Source: Moringa oleifera (taxonomy: Eukaryota; Streptophyta; Magnoliopsida; Brassicales; Moringaceae). Taken from it: 64,000 nucleotides of DNA. Numbering within the stretch: the stretch's first letter is position 1; every line of letters begins with the position of its first letter. Below the pieces are notes generated by a model, which searched no databases, was not told the DNA's origin, and was given only the letters and a program-made list of their open reading frames with translations. The translations under genes were made by a program, and so were the position numbers. The stretch spans positions 5,272,501 through 5,336,500 of the forward strand of contig JAJFZO010000034.1 of assembly GCA_021397835.1 (NCBI GenBank), read 5' to 3'. Below are positions 41,401 through 54,649 of this stretch, piece after piece.

Positions 41401-42600
41401 TATCAAGCTTTGTTCTCTTTGGTCTTTTAATTTAATTTCAGATATTTATTCTTGAAAATATATAGGAATAAGAAGTAGGCAAAAAATCACAAGATCAATG
41501 AAAATCCTTCATGCTTGAGAGAGAAGACTTCAACAATAGAGGACTAATGGATTGGAAAACCCACACAATATAGGTTTTAGGTTCCTCAAAGGAAAAACTA
41601 ATGCTAACAAAGAGAGGATGAAGCTTTGACATTAGATTTGGGGTTTTACTTACCACACGACCAATAAGAAATGAGGACAGAGAGAGAGAGAGAAAAGATA
41701 GTTTGAAAAGACGATCAACAAGATTGACGCTAAAGAAGAAAGGATGAAAGTTTGGTGTTGAAGTTAGTGTAAACTTGCCAAATAACAGACGAAAAGGAGA
41801 GAGAGAACAAAAGGTTAAGAGAAAAGATAATTAGCAAGAAAATGAGAGAAAAAGAGATTTTTCACAGAAGTTCAAAGAGAGAGAAAAAATTGAGAAAGAA
41901 TGATTGGTTCAAAAAAAAAGAAAAAAAAAACAAAAGTCTCACTTTTTAGTTAAAAAGTAATGGTCAATTAACAGTTATCAATTTGTAATAGACCATAATT
42001 AATATATTTGACAAGCGATAGATTTAAAATAATAAAAAATTTTAAGGTACGAAAGGGATTAAAGGGATTAGTTGGAGATGTTCTAATATTATTTTATTAA
42101 AATAAACTGAAATAAATTATATTAGTGATCATTAATATTTTTGTAAATAATAATTAGTACAAATACCGAAAAAAAATTTCGCCTAATTGTGACTAAAATT
42201 TTTTTGCCTAATTGTTTCCCACATAAAGCTTTTATTAATTCAGAGTTTAGTTTTCATGATAATTTTTTCAAAATGGCAAAATCTTTTTTCAATAGTAAAG
42301 TTCTCTATCGATAACATGAAAAATAAACTTTCTTATCATAAGCTCTTTAATCTTCTGACAAAATTACTTCCTAAAAAGTGTTGTCAAATTTTTTTTTAAT
42401 AAATGTAATTTTTCATAGTGAGTTTGGACTCATTTTGCATTCTTTAATTTTAAAATAAATACTATGTTAAATTTTAAGTTTTACTCTCTCTTAAATCAAA
42501 TTTTAACTTTTAAAACATCTCAAAAAAAAAAAAACCTAATCTATTAATTTTGTTCAAAATATATCTGAGTGAAAACCATTATGAAAAATTAATAATATTT

Positions 42601-44776
42601 TTATTGTTGAAATATTTTAAAAATTATTCATATAGATTCAATACTTTATTTTAATTTTAACTTTGAAATTTAAATAATTTTTGACTAATAAGTTATTTTT
42701 TATGATTTTTAAAATTTTTAATAGTATAAATTTTTTAAAAATATTTTCGTACTAAAAAATTTTGAAATCTTTTATGATAATTGCTTAAATATTTCTTTAC
42801 TTTTATGAAAAATTTTAAATAAAAATTCATTACAAAAAAATCTTTGATTTAAATATTTTAAATTTTTTAATTTTTTGATAAAATTCAATTTGACTCAAAT
42901 TAATGGATCAGAATTTATTTGTAGACATACATTTCAAATTATATGTCAATAGACTCATTAAACTTGTTGATTAAGCTTCCATGATGCAATTTTTGCACTT
43001 GCAATAGCCTACACCCGATAATTAACTCATCCCCCTTTTGAAATTCTAATGATAATATACTATCATTCAAATTCAAAGACAAATATTTCAAAGCCATATG
43101 TGCAACAAAAATTTTGGTGTTCTACCAACTAAAAAAAATGTGCCAGACAAAATTCAAAAGAAAGCATACCCCACCTTCCTCATATCACAAAATCTCTTTC
43201 TCTTGTCTGAGACTCACAATTTCACTAGTATTTTCGCAATAGCATAAGTCCAAATCACAAGGCAGGTTGGGATCAATTTTTGCCTTTTCCCCCTTTCTTT
43301 CAATTTAAGCTCTTAGTTTGCACTAGATAAACGAGGTTCTCAGTCTAACGGTTCTTTTCTTTTTATGCACATGCATGGTAGTGGAAAGGAGATGATTGTT
43401 GTTATTATTTTGAGGGAAAGTAAAAAAGAATAAGGAAAATACTATTCAATTAACATCAATTTTTACACCTATGAAGGGAAAGAGTTTGGAATGCCACCAA
43501 ATTGTTAAATATATAAAGTATATGTGAAATTAAAGTGATTTGAAATTTTGAATTTAAATTAAGAAGGCACGAAACCCCTTTTTTTAAGAAAAGTAAGAAA
43601 TGTAAGTTTCTCATTATCAAACACTTATTGACTTGATTGAATTGGTATTTTGCCAAATCTTGTTTACTCTAATTGTCATTAGGTGTGGTGGGGGTACCAT
43701 AAACCCGGATATATATAGTCTTTGTTTTTAGTGGCCATGCTTGACATTAATTAATTTGTGGGGTATGAGACTTTAGCTGTTAGGCACAATTGGTGAAGCA
43801 TTAATTGATGGCTTAACTTATGGGAATTGTTACATAGACCAAAAACAAAGCCATAAAATTTGCTTTAAAAAAATTTACTTTTGACGCTATGATGTGCCCA
43901 TGGAATCTCAAAATATGCCACAAGTGGATCCAGCGGCGTTTTGAAAGCATTCCCACTAACCTCAAGTAAAATTATGTCTTAAAAACTTACGTGCTTGACA
44001 AAAAGTATTTCAAAGGTTTTTCACATTTTTAGTGATTAAAATCGGAAAAAGGCAATATTCAATAAAAGAATAGTACCAAGAGGGATATCCGGGGAACCCC
44101 TTATTATGGGTTTAACATAAATACTCATGTGATCATAATATCTATAATAAAAAATTATGATATATGATACTTTAATAAAATTAATAATTAAATTTTTTAA
44201 ATTTATTTTTATATTATTATAAAATATATAAATATTTGTAAAATTTTTATTAAAAAATTCAACACAAATTGAAAAAATTCAACATTTTATCTTAATGAAC
44301 CAAGCTATAAGCCAACCTTCTAAAGGCATACCAAAGATGAGAAGACATAAGGGGGCACACTCCATTTCCTTTTTGTGCATCTCTAGGTAAACTTAGAAAT
44401 ATAAAATAAAATAATTCAGAACTTTGGGTCACCACCTTTCTTCACATTTTTCAATCTGGCAAGTACCGAGTGGTTGTAGGTTGTATTAGTTGGATTTGTT
44501 ATTGAAGTAAACCACTTATAAGAACGCTATTAGTCCTAAGCAATATCTGGCCTTCTTCTCTTTCATCTCTTCACTCCTATAGTATAATATAATATAGAAA
44601 CCTGTATCCATTATAAGTCTGATAAGGAAAAGAAGAAAAGTCGATGATAGGGAAGTATGGCGCATTCGCATCGCGATTGACACAACGACGTGCCGTAGTG
44701 AACTTGAACTTTCATCGACCATGTACTTTTTCGGCAACCTTACTGTAGAGGAATTGTTGGTGTTGATGAAAAACTG
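42601..44776. other. Intergenic, AT-rich; no gene seen
   Basis: Long AT-rich spacer between the segmental duplication and the first DUF604 gene. The minus-strand frames at 43456-43656 and 44516-44737 show no recognised similarity. The last few hundred bases are probably the 3' UTR of the minus-strand glycosyltransferase gene. Confidence 0.5.
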
Positions 44777-46389
44777 CTATGGGTGCATGTAGATTAGTTC
44801 GTCTTCTTTGCATTCCCTGATGCCGATCTCCATGATTTCGTTGGCAGTAGAAGGGAATACATCACAGCAATGCCTTCTTGGAGCCTGCAACTGAAGAATA
44901 CAAAGGAAAAAGAAAATTTTATAATCTATTTAATCTTACATATTTAACATGCTTATCTTCAGTTTGAAATGATCGAAAGAAGTACCTGTTTAATACTAGG
45001 GTTAAGCTTCTTTGAGAACACTGTGATCTGCTGAAGCTTCTTCGGTGAAGCCATGTCGTATGAGCAGTTTTCAAATGATTTCTTGTAAACGGTCTTGATT
45101 TCTCCATCTCTGCCGGAGACTACGCTGTCCAAGTAGAAAATTGTGGGTCTGCGGCATGGATCGGGGTGAAGCCCCTTGGAATTGAAAGTGAAAGCATTTG
45201 CCAAGGGGTGGCCTCCCTTCCACGGCTTGAACGTCTTGTGCGCTGGCAGGACGTCCGGCAAGAACAAGTGGTTGCTGAAGACCTGGACGGCGTAGCCCCA
45301 TGACACCGACATGGTCCACGAAAACCAACGATCGTAGCAGACGGACTGTTGCAGGATCCTGACAGGGTCAGCTTTGACTGCTTCAAATAAGTGCGACAGA
45401 GCTTGGGCGGTCGTCATGTTGGGAAAGATGGGGTCTATATGATCTATGTGATGGAGAGAAACCAAAGGCGACAAGGGATGTGCCGCCAGCAGACCAAATA
45501 CATTGCCATGCACATCAAGCTGCTTGTATTTGATTTGCCCAAAAGGAAAGTTAATTATAAGATCTGAAAACAGTAAGGTTTTCTATACCGTTGAAGTAGT
45601 AAGGTAAGCAGATTGTGTTACCTGATGGAAGCCGGGCTCCCGTGTCAAGCCCACACCGAGCTCCGTCAAGCAGGAGAAGATCCTGGAATCGCTTCCATAA
45701 ACATGCGGATATCTTTCAATACAGGAATCGAAGACCTTGGCCAAAGTCTGAGCTAAGGGATAGCTTATAGCAAAGCCGGCTCCGCCAAAGGCCATTCCAA
45801 ATCCGAACATTCTGTTTTGTTCATAGATCTCGGAATTAGCCCCGATGTAGTACCAAAGCCCATGATCGTACTTGGAAAGAGTCTTCACCAAAGACTCCGG
45901 AAAGAAGATGGTGTCATCGTCCCCGAATACGTACCACCTGACGTCGGAGTGATTCAAGGCAACAGTCTCCAAGACGACGCGTGCCACACGAATGGCTGAG
46001 CGGAGGCCGTCCTTGTAAGTGTAGCGGAAACGTGAAGTGTCCTCAGAGATGCAGAGAGGAGGAAGGAAAGCAGTGTCGTTGTGGGAATGAGGCATGGCAT
46101 CGACGAAGACGCATCCTCGCATGTGGGCAGGGTTCCACCAGAGCTTAGTGTAGTCTTTGCGCTTGGGCCATGAGTTCTGGGTGGAAGCAATTCCGAAGAC
46201 GATGTGGTCAACGGTGGTGGGTGCATAGACATCTTGGGCAGCAGAATGTACATGCAGAGACTTGGAAGTAAGGAGTAGGAACATGGAAATGAGAAGATAG
46301 ATAATGCTAACAGAGGAGGAGATCAAGATGAGGTACAGGAGACGAGAGGAAGATTGGGATTTAGAGAGGGATGAAGGAAGGAACTGCAT
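44777..46389 (-). CDS. DUF604 fringe-like glycosyltransferase, gene 1
   Basis: Three exons join in frame with GT/AG borders: 46389-45622, 45519-44986 and 44890-44777, for 471 residues. This is a type II membrane protein: short cytoplasmic tail, signal anchor at about 17-41, then a lumenal catalytic domain. It has the family blocks DHIVFGIAST, KLWWNP, GLRSAIRVARV, the DxD-type metal/sugar-nucleotide motif GDDDT (157-159), MAFGGAGFAIS and REPGFHQ, and a C-terminal APRRHCCD. DUF604 proteins are fringe-related (GT31-like) and presumed to act in the Golgi. Donor and acceptor sugars are unknown. A same-strand paralogue follows at 49865-52638 with identical exon borders. No lesion was seen. Confidence 0.92.
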
Positions 46390-47820
46390 TTTAGGTGGGT
46401 TGGTTGGTCATGCAAAAGAGAACTGTATAATCGTGGAGATCGGCTGAACTTGTTAATGGCGCAATCAAAAGTGCATAGTGGCTGAATTTCCAACCTATAT
46501 CTTTGACGTTTCCAGATTAGTTTCTTCCCCATCTGAGAGAAGAAAGAAGAAGGATGTGGTAGGTTTCCAGGGAAAAGTAGTACGCCTTCTTACCTATGAA
46601 GGAGCCTCACGTTGTTTCGTGAAGTACACTGCTAAACCATGTGCAGGGTAACATGGATCTATCACGTTGGATCTGAAAATTTCATAAATGGAAGAGCTGT
46701 TCTTTGCTTGACAATTTTTGGGTTTTTTTTTTTCTTTTTTCTTTCACTGCAAAGTAACAAAGATTACTGATAGCAGGGGCTGGAGCCCTTCCGTGACAGA
46801 ATGCTGAAAGGGTACGTGTCTCTTGTTTTACTGTAGAAAAGGAAAGGAAACAACTCGGGCAAAATTCAGCGGAACTTTAACTTCCCAAAAATAAACAGGA
46901 AGCAGACTTGGCTGACTCAAAAAGTCATTTCTTGATTGGGTTTCCATGTTTCATCTGAATTGTCTAGCCGCCCCATAAGAGGACTAATACTGGCGTCGAA
47001 TGCGCCATATTATATGACAGACTATCAAAGTTCGGGTCTCAGAGCATATAAGACAAATTATATGATAGACTATCAAAGTTCGGGTCTCAGAGCATATAAG
47101 ACAAATTCGGCCCCACCGAATATTAATGGTTTCCAGAGCTTGAACCACCTTTAAAACTCGAATGCACCATCCTTCAACGATTATATTTGTTACTTCTCAG
47201 CTCAACTGAACCTTATTTTCACTTGTGCTTCAAACATAATTAACTAATAATTTCTTTTTTACACAGAAAATAACTTGCATTCAACATTTGCATAAAGATT
47301 GATAAGCACTCTAAAAATGAAATTTTGAAATTGTTGCACCCTCCTTCGGCTCTCACTCTTCCTCAGTTCTGTTGTCTTAAGACATTCCACACATGCACTT
47401 GTCAGCAAAATGCAGAATGTCGTTCCATGATTCAAGAAAATATGATCAACACCATGGTACACCAAATTGAAGGGGAACTACGGCAAGTTGCTTATACCAA
47501 TTCTTACTGACAAACCACAAGCCTCAATTAATTGCTGCAATTCCCGCTGCATCACAAAAACAAAGTCAAACTCAAAACGTAATATAAAATTCAAGAATTA
47601 CATCCTGTAATTCGGTGAGACAATATGATTAATTAAAAAGATGAATTTCATTAGCTCCCCTGATCACCCAGATGTCTCAGGAAGTTAAACCATTGGTAGA
47701 ATGAATATACACCAGTAATAAGTACTGATAATATCATGCAGGATACAAGTGTTACCTACGCCCCTTCCAACATCACATTGACATTTGTTCCTCCATGTCT
47801 CCTTCCATCCACTCCACTTA
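46390..47820. promoter_or_regulatory. Upstream region of DUF604 gene 1
   Basis: Contains the promoter side of the minus-strand gene. At 47011-47106 there is a nearly perfect 48-bp tandem duplication (unit starts tatatgacagactatcaaag). No gene was recognised. Confidence 0.5.
47011..47106. repeat. 48-bp tandem duplication
   Basis: Two units, 47011-47058 and 47059-47106, differing at one position (gacag versus gatag). Because 48 is divisible by 3 the repeat keeps a chance frame open, which is not evidence of coding. Confidence 0.9.
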
Positions 47821-48058
47821 CAACATGTTTGGTTTACAAGAATACAAATTCTTTTCCTATTTTATTCCATACGAAATTACTTTTCTAATGTTTAATTCAT
47901 TTTTATCACAAAATTGTAATTCTTCAAAGAATTTCTATTCCTTAAAAACCCGAAATAATTATTCCAAAGTGAACCCTCGAAATAACTATTCCATGAAAAC
48001 AAGAAATTGCTATATTTTTCTATTTCTAACATATCATTGAAAAATTTTTTAAATTACT

Positions 48059-48109
<51 letters not shown>

Positions 48110-48693
48110 ACTTTATTTTTTATTTTTAAATAATTTACCAAAAAGTAAAAATATTATTATTATTATTAAAATATTAATTAATATTAAATTTAATTTTATA
48201 ATATTAATATTTAAAAATAAAAAATAATTATTAACATATTATTTAGTTAATATTATTTTTATAATAATAATGTTTTTTATTTTTTAAATAATTTACCAAA
48301 AAAAATATTACTTTTATTAAAATGTTAATTAATTTTAATTTTATAATATTGATATCTAAAAATAAAAATAATTATTAATATATTATTTAGTTAATATTAT
48401 TTTTATAATAATTTATTATTATAAAATATTTATTAATTAATATTATTTTAATAAAAATTAATTGAATTATAATTAATTTAGTTGAAAGATATATTAGTCT
48501 TTTAAACTTGTTTCAATTACTTTCCTACCTTATTCTTTGATGAACTAAACATATGAAAATGAATTCATACTCTATTCAATTCCAATAAACCAAACATTAT
48601 AATACTTATTCTTTTCTATTCCTTCTCTTTTCTATTTCCAAAGAATACCTTTTCTATTCCTTCTCTATTCTATTCCACGAACCAAACATGCCA
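47821..48693. mobile_element. PIF/Harbinger-like MITE with AT microsatellite
   Basis: The ends are caacatgtttggtt (47821) and aaccaaacatgcca (ending 48693), which are inverted repeats. Both are flanked by tta (47818-47820 and 48694-48696), the typical 3-bp target of this superfamily. Subterminal parts also pair (gaatacaaattctttt against attccttctctattctattcc). The core is over 85% AT and has an (AT)n run of about 22 units at 48062-48106. No coding content. Confidence 0.6.
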
Positions 48694-48696
48694 TTA

Positions 48697-49864
48697 TAGT
48701 TGATCAATGAATTTGACCATAGATAAATTACCATAATAGCTCCACTAAATTGAGCTGAGGCACCAGTTGCAACCATTTCTTATCAAATCAAGTACTCTCA
48801 TTTCTGATCACTTCAATTTAACAAGACATCCATTTCATGCCACAATCCTACTCATCCTGAGTAATCTTGAACCGCGCCTCCTATCCTCCTGCATGAAGGG
48901 ACAATAGCTTGATTAGAAAATATGGCAAATCATAAAGTAAATTCCCTTGTTTAAATTTTCCTTCAAGCAGAAAAAGATCCAAAGACTCCTAGGCTTATGT
49001 ACAGGCACCAAGTTTCAAACATATAATTTACTTTAAGCAATGAAAACAGAGATCAACAAGAGCTAATTTTCCCATGTAGTTTCAACCTGTATGACCTTTA
49101 CATTTGAAAAATCGGAACAAATCCAGAACATTCATCACTGTACTCGCCCAAACAGAAATGTCACATTCAAGGGCTTTTGTTCCACATCAAACATTAACTA
49201 AGCTAGGAAACCTGTCTCATATGACCTATATCAGTTAATCAATGATGTTTCAGATATCTTGATGTGGAAACTACCTTGAGTACATAGCAGCAGCAGCAAA
49301 ATGCATAATGATGTTACTGGAAAAAAGGCACTTCAACATAGATTAGACAACTATACTTTACACAGAGTATAATCTTTTTGTGCAGATAAGGACCTTTGGA
49401 GGGGGTATGATCCATGAAGATTAAAAATTCAAGAGCATCGAAGTTTTTGCATGATCCCAACTGAATGTCATCTTTAGCATACACAAGCAGCTATTATCTT
49501 TTTATAGGAAACATATACACAAGCAGTTAAATTAATGAACCTGTTTTTTTTTTTTTTAACCTGTTTCACAGAGAAGCAAATACTGCCCATTCTTTTTACA
49601 AAGTTTGATGCAGACATCAAGGAGAATGCAAAGCAGTTACCATTTTAGTCTTCAACTTGAAAAGTGAAGCAGGTCACTAGAAATTCTGTCATGATCATCA
49701 CAAATCAATGTACCAGGAACAAGTTCTGAAAATAAAGCCAAGGTAACAAAGAAATTACCTCAGTTTATAATGTAGAATACAAATGAACACCGAAACTGAT
49801 CCAATTCTGCAAGCTGTTCGCCCAAGTTGACCATCACTTTGAAAAGAACTATTTCCAATAAAAG
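48697..49864. other. Intergenic between the two DUF604 genes; no gene seen
   Basis: Moderately AT-rich sequence with no recognised frame. The right part is probably the 3' UTR and downstream region of DUF604 gene 2. Confidence 0.5.
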
Positions 49865-52638
49865 TTAGGAGTCCATGGAGATAAGTTCATCCATTCCACA
49901 TTGCCTAATATTAATGATCATCGATTCATTATATGAGGGTAAAATGTCACAGCATTGACGACGGGGAGCTTTCATCTGGAACATGGAGCAACAAAATTGT
50001 AAGATGGCTTTAACAACAGATAAAATAAATGTTTTAAATTATAAAAAAAAAAAAAAAAAACATCCATTAGCAGTTTTCCTATTTCAGATCATGCATATTC
50101 AGACCAGTTAAATTATACCTCTTCAATATCAAGCTCTAGCTTCTGCGAGAACACTCTGATTCGTTCCAGATTCCTTAATGTGTTAGCTTTGAGGCAATTT
50201 CCAACTACATGCCTAGTATAGTTGCTCCATTCACCATTTTTATCTGATACAACACTTTCCAGAAAAAATACAACAGGTTTCTCACATGGATCTCTAGGGT
50301 ATTCTCTTATTTTAAACATATAAGTACTTCGAACGTTTGCACCTCTCTTCCATGGCATGAAGGTTTTCTGCAGTGACAGCAGATCTGGAAGCATTCTGTT
50401 GCCTTGAAATACTTGTATGGCATAACCCCATGCAACTGAGATCGTTAAAGAATTTAAACGATCATAGCAGACAGTTTGCTGCAAAATCCTGGCAGGATCC
50501 ACATTCACAGCCTCAAAAAGATGTTCTACGGCTTGAGTCCTGTTCATGTCTGGGAAAATTGGTTCAACAACATCCAAGTGATGAAGGGACACCAAAGGGG
50601 ATAACGGATGTGCAGAAAGCATTCCAAAGAGATTCCCCCGCATGTCAACCTGGTAAAATAAAAACACAAAGTGCACAATTTAACCTGTAAACTCAATCAC
50701 CCCACTAAATTGATTGCAGCAAATAAACCCAAATAGGATTAAAAAAAAAAGGTTCAAAACAGAAATGAAAATATACCACCAAATCAAGAATCCAACACAA
50801 AAGGCAAATGACCCACATAAAAAGGATACAATTTACTTACTACATGCTAAAACTATCTCCAACCAAACAGACAAAGCCAGCTATGCACATGAAGTAAATA
50901 AAATCATCTAACAGCTCATGGCAAGTCAAGCAAGAAATACTGCATAAGAAGTTTTGTTCAACCCTCAGGAACAAGTGTAAATGAGCCAGAAGGACAACAA
51001 AACAGAAGCTGAAAGCAGAATCCATATAAAAAAAAACCCATACCGCAGATTATGGGAAAATCATCTAATCAAAACCTCACTCAAATATCCTGTTGTATTT
51101 TCTGCCACCTCCTCTCTCATCTCATCTCTGGAGTTTCCTAACACAATAGTTTTCTTCCCTCCTTCCAGGAAAGAAGAATATTTGATCTTTAATTCAAAAA
51201 ATTCTTTCAAATGTACTTACTTTTGACGATAAAAAAGATAATTGGTAAGAACAACTCAGAAACTGATATAGAAATCCACATAACCAGCCTAACAACTCAA
51301 CAATTTAAACAAAATCACATTAAAGTCTCAAACTATAATTTTCCCCTGAAATTAAATAATGAATCGTAGTTTCGCATTTTATAGGATCTCATAGACTCTA
51401 AATCCTTCAAAAGTTGAAGGTTTTGCAACTCCGCCCACGAAACCTCAACAAAAGGATCTCCTTCGAGCAAAGAACAGAGCAAAAGCTGAATACAGACAGA
51501 GACCTACGCATATGCACACAGACATATTTCAAGTCTCTGTGTAATCTTATACAATCAAAGGACATATAATTAAATGGACAGAGGACTATTCAGACAAATT
51601 ATCAATCATCCAAAACTGCTTCTTGTCAACTCATTGAACATAAATATTGTTTTATGTATCTACTTCTCTTGAAAATTATTCTCACCACTGCTTAATTTGT
51701 GAATAGCCCCCAAGCCAATATTTAACACTACCACACAATTAGAAACTCATAACCAATCAAAGCTAAAACAAGATGAAAATCAACTTTACCTGATGGAAAC
51801 CAGGTTCACGAGTTAACCCAACACCAAGCTCGGCCAAGCACGAAAAAATCCTAGCATCACTCCCGTACAAATGCGAATACCTGACAAGACAAGAATCCAA
51901 AACCCCACCCAAAACCCTAGCAAGAGAAGCGCTGATGGCAAAGCCTCCCCCGCCAAAAGCCATATTGAACGAATGCATCACATTTTGCTCGTAACTCTCG
52001 GAACTACTCCCAATATAATACCACCTTTCGTGGTCGTACTTGGACAGCACCCTGACCAGATTGTCCACGAAAAACACAGTATCATCGTCGCCAAAAATGA
52101 ACCACCGCACGTCCGACTCTTTGCGGTCTACTGCTTCCTTGACGACACGCGCCACGCGGATCGCCGATCGGAGGCCTCGTGGGAACGTGTAGGGGAACTT
52201 AGATGTGTCACCGGAGACGACCACCGGTGGTAGGTTGGCGTCTGGTGCAGTGCCACGGTCCAAAAAGGCGAGGGCGCGGGTGGAGTTTGGGGAGTACCAG
52301 AGTTGGACGTAGGGTTTGCGGCGGGGCCAGGACATGGAGGAAGCTGCGATGGAGAAGAGAAGGTGGTGGCGACGCGTGGAGGAGATGTTAGCCGAGCGTC
52401 GAAAAATCGGAGGGGGCGCGTGAATGGAGGGGTTGATGAAAAGGAGGTAGAGGATGAGGAGAAAGGATAAAATCAAAAGAACGTCTTTGAGGCGCGAAGG
52501 AGTGAGCAACAGAGTTCTCGCGGGGTTGGACATTTTGTTAGAAACGGAGGTGGTAGTAGTAGTAGCCGAGACACCAGGTGCCTGCCTCTTTCTTCTCGCC
52601 CTGTACATTGAGCAGAGATCCTGGCAGGAGACGCGCAC
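49865..52638 (-). CDS. DUF604 fringe-like glycosyltransferase, gene 2
   Basis: Three exons: 52638-51790, 50649-50119 and 49975-49865, giving 496 residues from the first ATG. A later in-frame ATG (residue 36) is an alternative start. It has a basic, threonine-rich N-terminus, a signal anchor at about 53-69, then the same lumenal blocks as gene 1: GLRSAIRVARV, GDDDT (184-186), MAFGGGGFAIS, REPGFHQ, a VDMRGNLFGMLSAHPLSPLVSLHH stretch split over exon 2, and APRRQCCD near the end. Exon borders match gene 1, but intron 1 is about 1.1 kb here against about 100 bp there. The first exon is markedly GC-rich, unlike its surroundings. It is a tandem paralogue, intact by inspection and presumably Golgi-located; substrate unknown. 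Confidence 0.92.
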
Positions 52639-54645
52639 ACGGAAGCAGAAAGAGAGACATCAATCCGCCGAGGCGCGACCCGGATAGACCCGGGACAGGA
52701 CCGACCCGACCCGATTACCGAATATTTATTACGCTCCAAGCGATTAATATATACAGAGTGGAATTGGGCTGGTGCATGCAGAATGATATATTGGGCTTGT
52801 ACTTGATGCCTGAATATGCATGTCTTTGTAACAAAATTACTTTGCAGTTCATTTGTCTTATTTTATTTCATTCGCCTGAATTTGCATTTTCCTTATAGCA
52901 AGCAGTTTTTTTAAGTTGTCCATTCCTTAACCATCACAGTAGAAGAATTGTATTTTGATAGATGAAAGAGATAAGATAAACTTTTATGTAATAATTGTTT
53001 TTGGTAGGCCTGTAATATAGAATAAGATTGAAAATGAATAACTTTTATTTTAATCAAAATATTTTTAATATATTATTTTTTTAATATCAAAATATTAAAT
53101 ATAATATTAATCCAAACACTATCTAATCAAACTCTATAAATTCAATCACATCAAATAGTCAATTTTATCCTCATGTCAAACAAGTATTTTGATCTTGTTT
53201 CGCATGCTGGGTAGGATTGAATGATTTTGATAGGACTGAATTAGAGCGGACAAAATTGGATTGGATTGAAATCTATTAATATTGTAATGTGTTTGATGTA
53301 ATGTCAGATAAGATATGATCAAAATTAATTTTGAGTTATTTTTAAAAATTTTTGATATTAAAAAATTAATACAATATAATATTTATTACAAATTTAGATT
53401 ACATTATAATTATTGATCAAAATAATATTTATTTAATTTTAAAAAAATTATTAATTTTTATTATTCTTTTAACTTAAAAAATATGAATATAAAGTAATTT
53501 TATAAATATAAAAATAAATAAAAATTAATTACAAATACTTAATCAATAATATTAACATCTATAAACAAAATTTGATTAATCTAAAATAATTTTTCACTTG
53601 AAGTAGCTTGAAAATTAGAGTAAAAATTATACAATGTAAAGTTTATTACAAGCTCGATTTGTATTATAATTAATTGAAAATTTATTTAATTTTTATTAAT
53701 TTTGGATAAAAATTTTAGTTTTTTTAATTATTGTTTTTAAAAATGCCCCACAATCACTAATTTAAATGTTTTTAGTTTGAACATACAAATTAAACAATAC
53801 AATACAATCCCTAAATAAATGTTGTAATTTTAGTTATATCTTGAACATATATTCAGTGGTGTATTATTTGAAAAATCGGTATTGATGGAACACATCCTTT
53901 TACCTAAAGTATTTTAATGGTTGGTTTCCATTTAATTTTTTAAAAATTTTAAAGCCCCCTCTAAGAGTTTTCATTTATTACATCCCAAAACCTATTCAAT
54001 TTCTTTATTTTCTCTTCATTTATCTTCATCTCCCTAATTCTTTATCTTTTGTCATTGAAACTTTAATTGAACACTGCTAATCAAACTTATCTCTTCACAT
54101 TCATATTCGAGGTCAATCTCAAAACTTTGTCGCCTTCACCTTATTATCAGTTTTTTTCAAAAACCACTTATCATGTTGAACGGGTTTATGAAAAAGGGGT
54201 CATTATGAAAAATTCATCAGAGATCTATATCGAGCATCTCATCGCCAAAACTCTTTTTTTGCTGTGACTATAAAGGTATATATGATATAAATATTTGGTT
54301 TTTTAACTTTTTATGCATCAAATAGGTATGAGCTTTAAAATAATATATTTAATTTCTAAATTTTTGGACATTGATGGTAATATTCGATTGTAAAATATTA
54401 TTGAAATTTACAAAATGGGTATGAAAACAGATACAACATAGTGTTTTGAAGAGTTTTTTATAATATGTATGAATGGATTGTGAAATGTGATTGAAACTTG
54501 TAAGATCTTTTTTGTCGAAGTTGTGAGTCGGCTCATTTAATGTTTGCATCAGTTTTCACCATATACAAAAAGGTACATAATTCAAATATTAGGTTTTTAT
54601 TAATATATTTTAATGAAATCTGAAATTTTTATCATGGTATCTAGT
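52639..54645. other. Intergenic, AT-rich; no gene seen
   Basis: Includes the promoter side of DUF604 gene 2 (GC-rich to about 52730) and then AT-rich spacer. The open frame at 54067-54267 is not recognised. It may hold degraded MITEs, but no clear terminal repeats were found. Confidence 0.45.
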
Positions 54646-54649
54646 ATTT

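Larger units (their letters stand above)
35372..42600. repeat. Segmental duplication, right copy (spacer downstream of beta-amylase C)
   Basis: Collinear with 161-6617. It carries the same copia remnant and the same AT-rich blocks, plus two insertions absent from the left copy (36040-36470 and 39550-39976). No intact gene is present; the open frames 37337-37522 and 40969-41223 are not kept open in the left copy. Homology to the left copy fades at about 42600. Confidence 0.85.

Noticed and set aside
44919..46253. Alternative minus-strand ORFs (for example 45071-45386, 45954-46253)
   Set aside because: Out-of-frame readings of DUF604 exons 1 and 2.
46936..47154. ORF with a repeated 16-residue block
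   Set aside because: The repeat is a 48-bp DNA duplication; no other coding support.
52203..52687. Plus-strand ORFs at the DUF604 gene 2 first exon
   Set aside because: They are antisense shadows of the GC-rich first exon of the real minus-strand gene.
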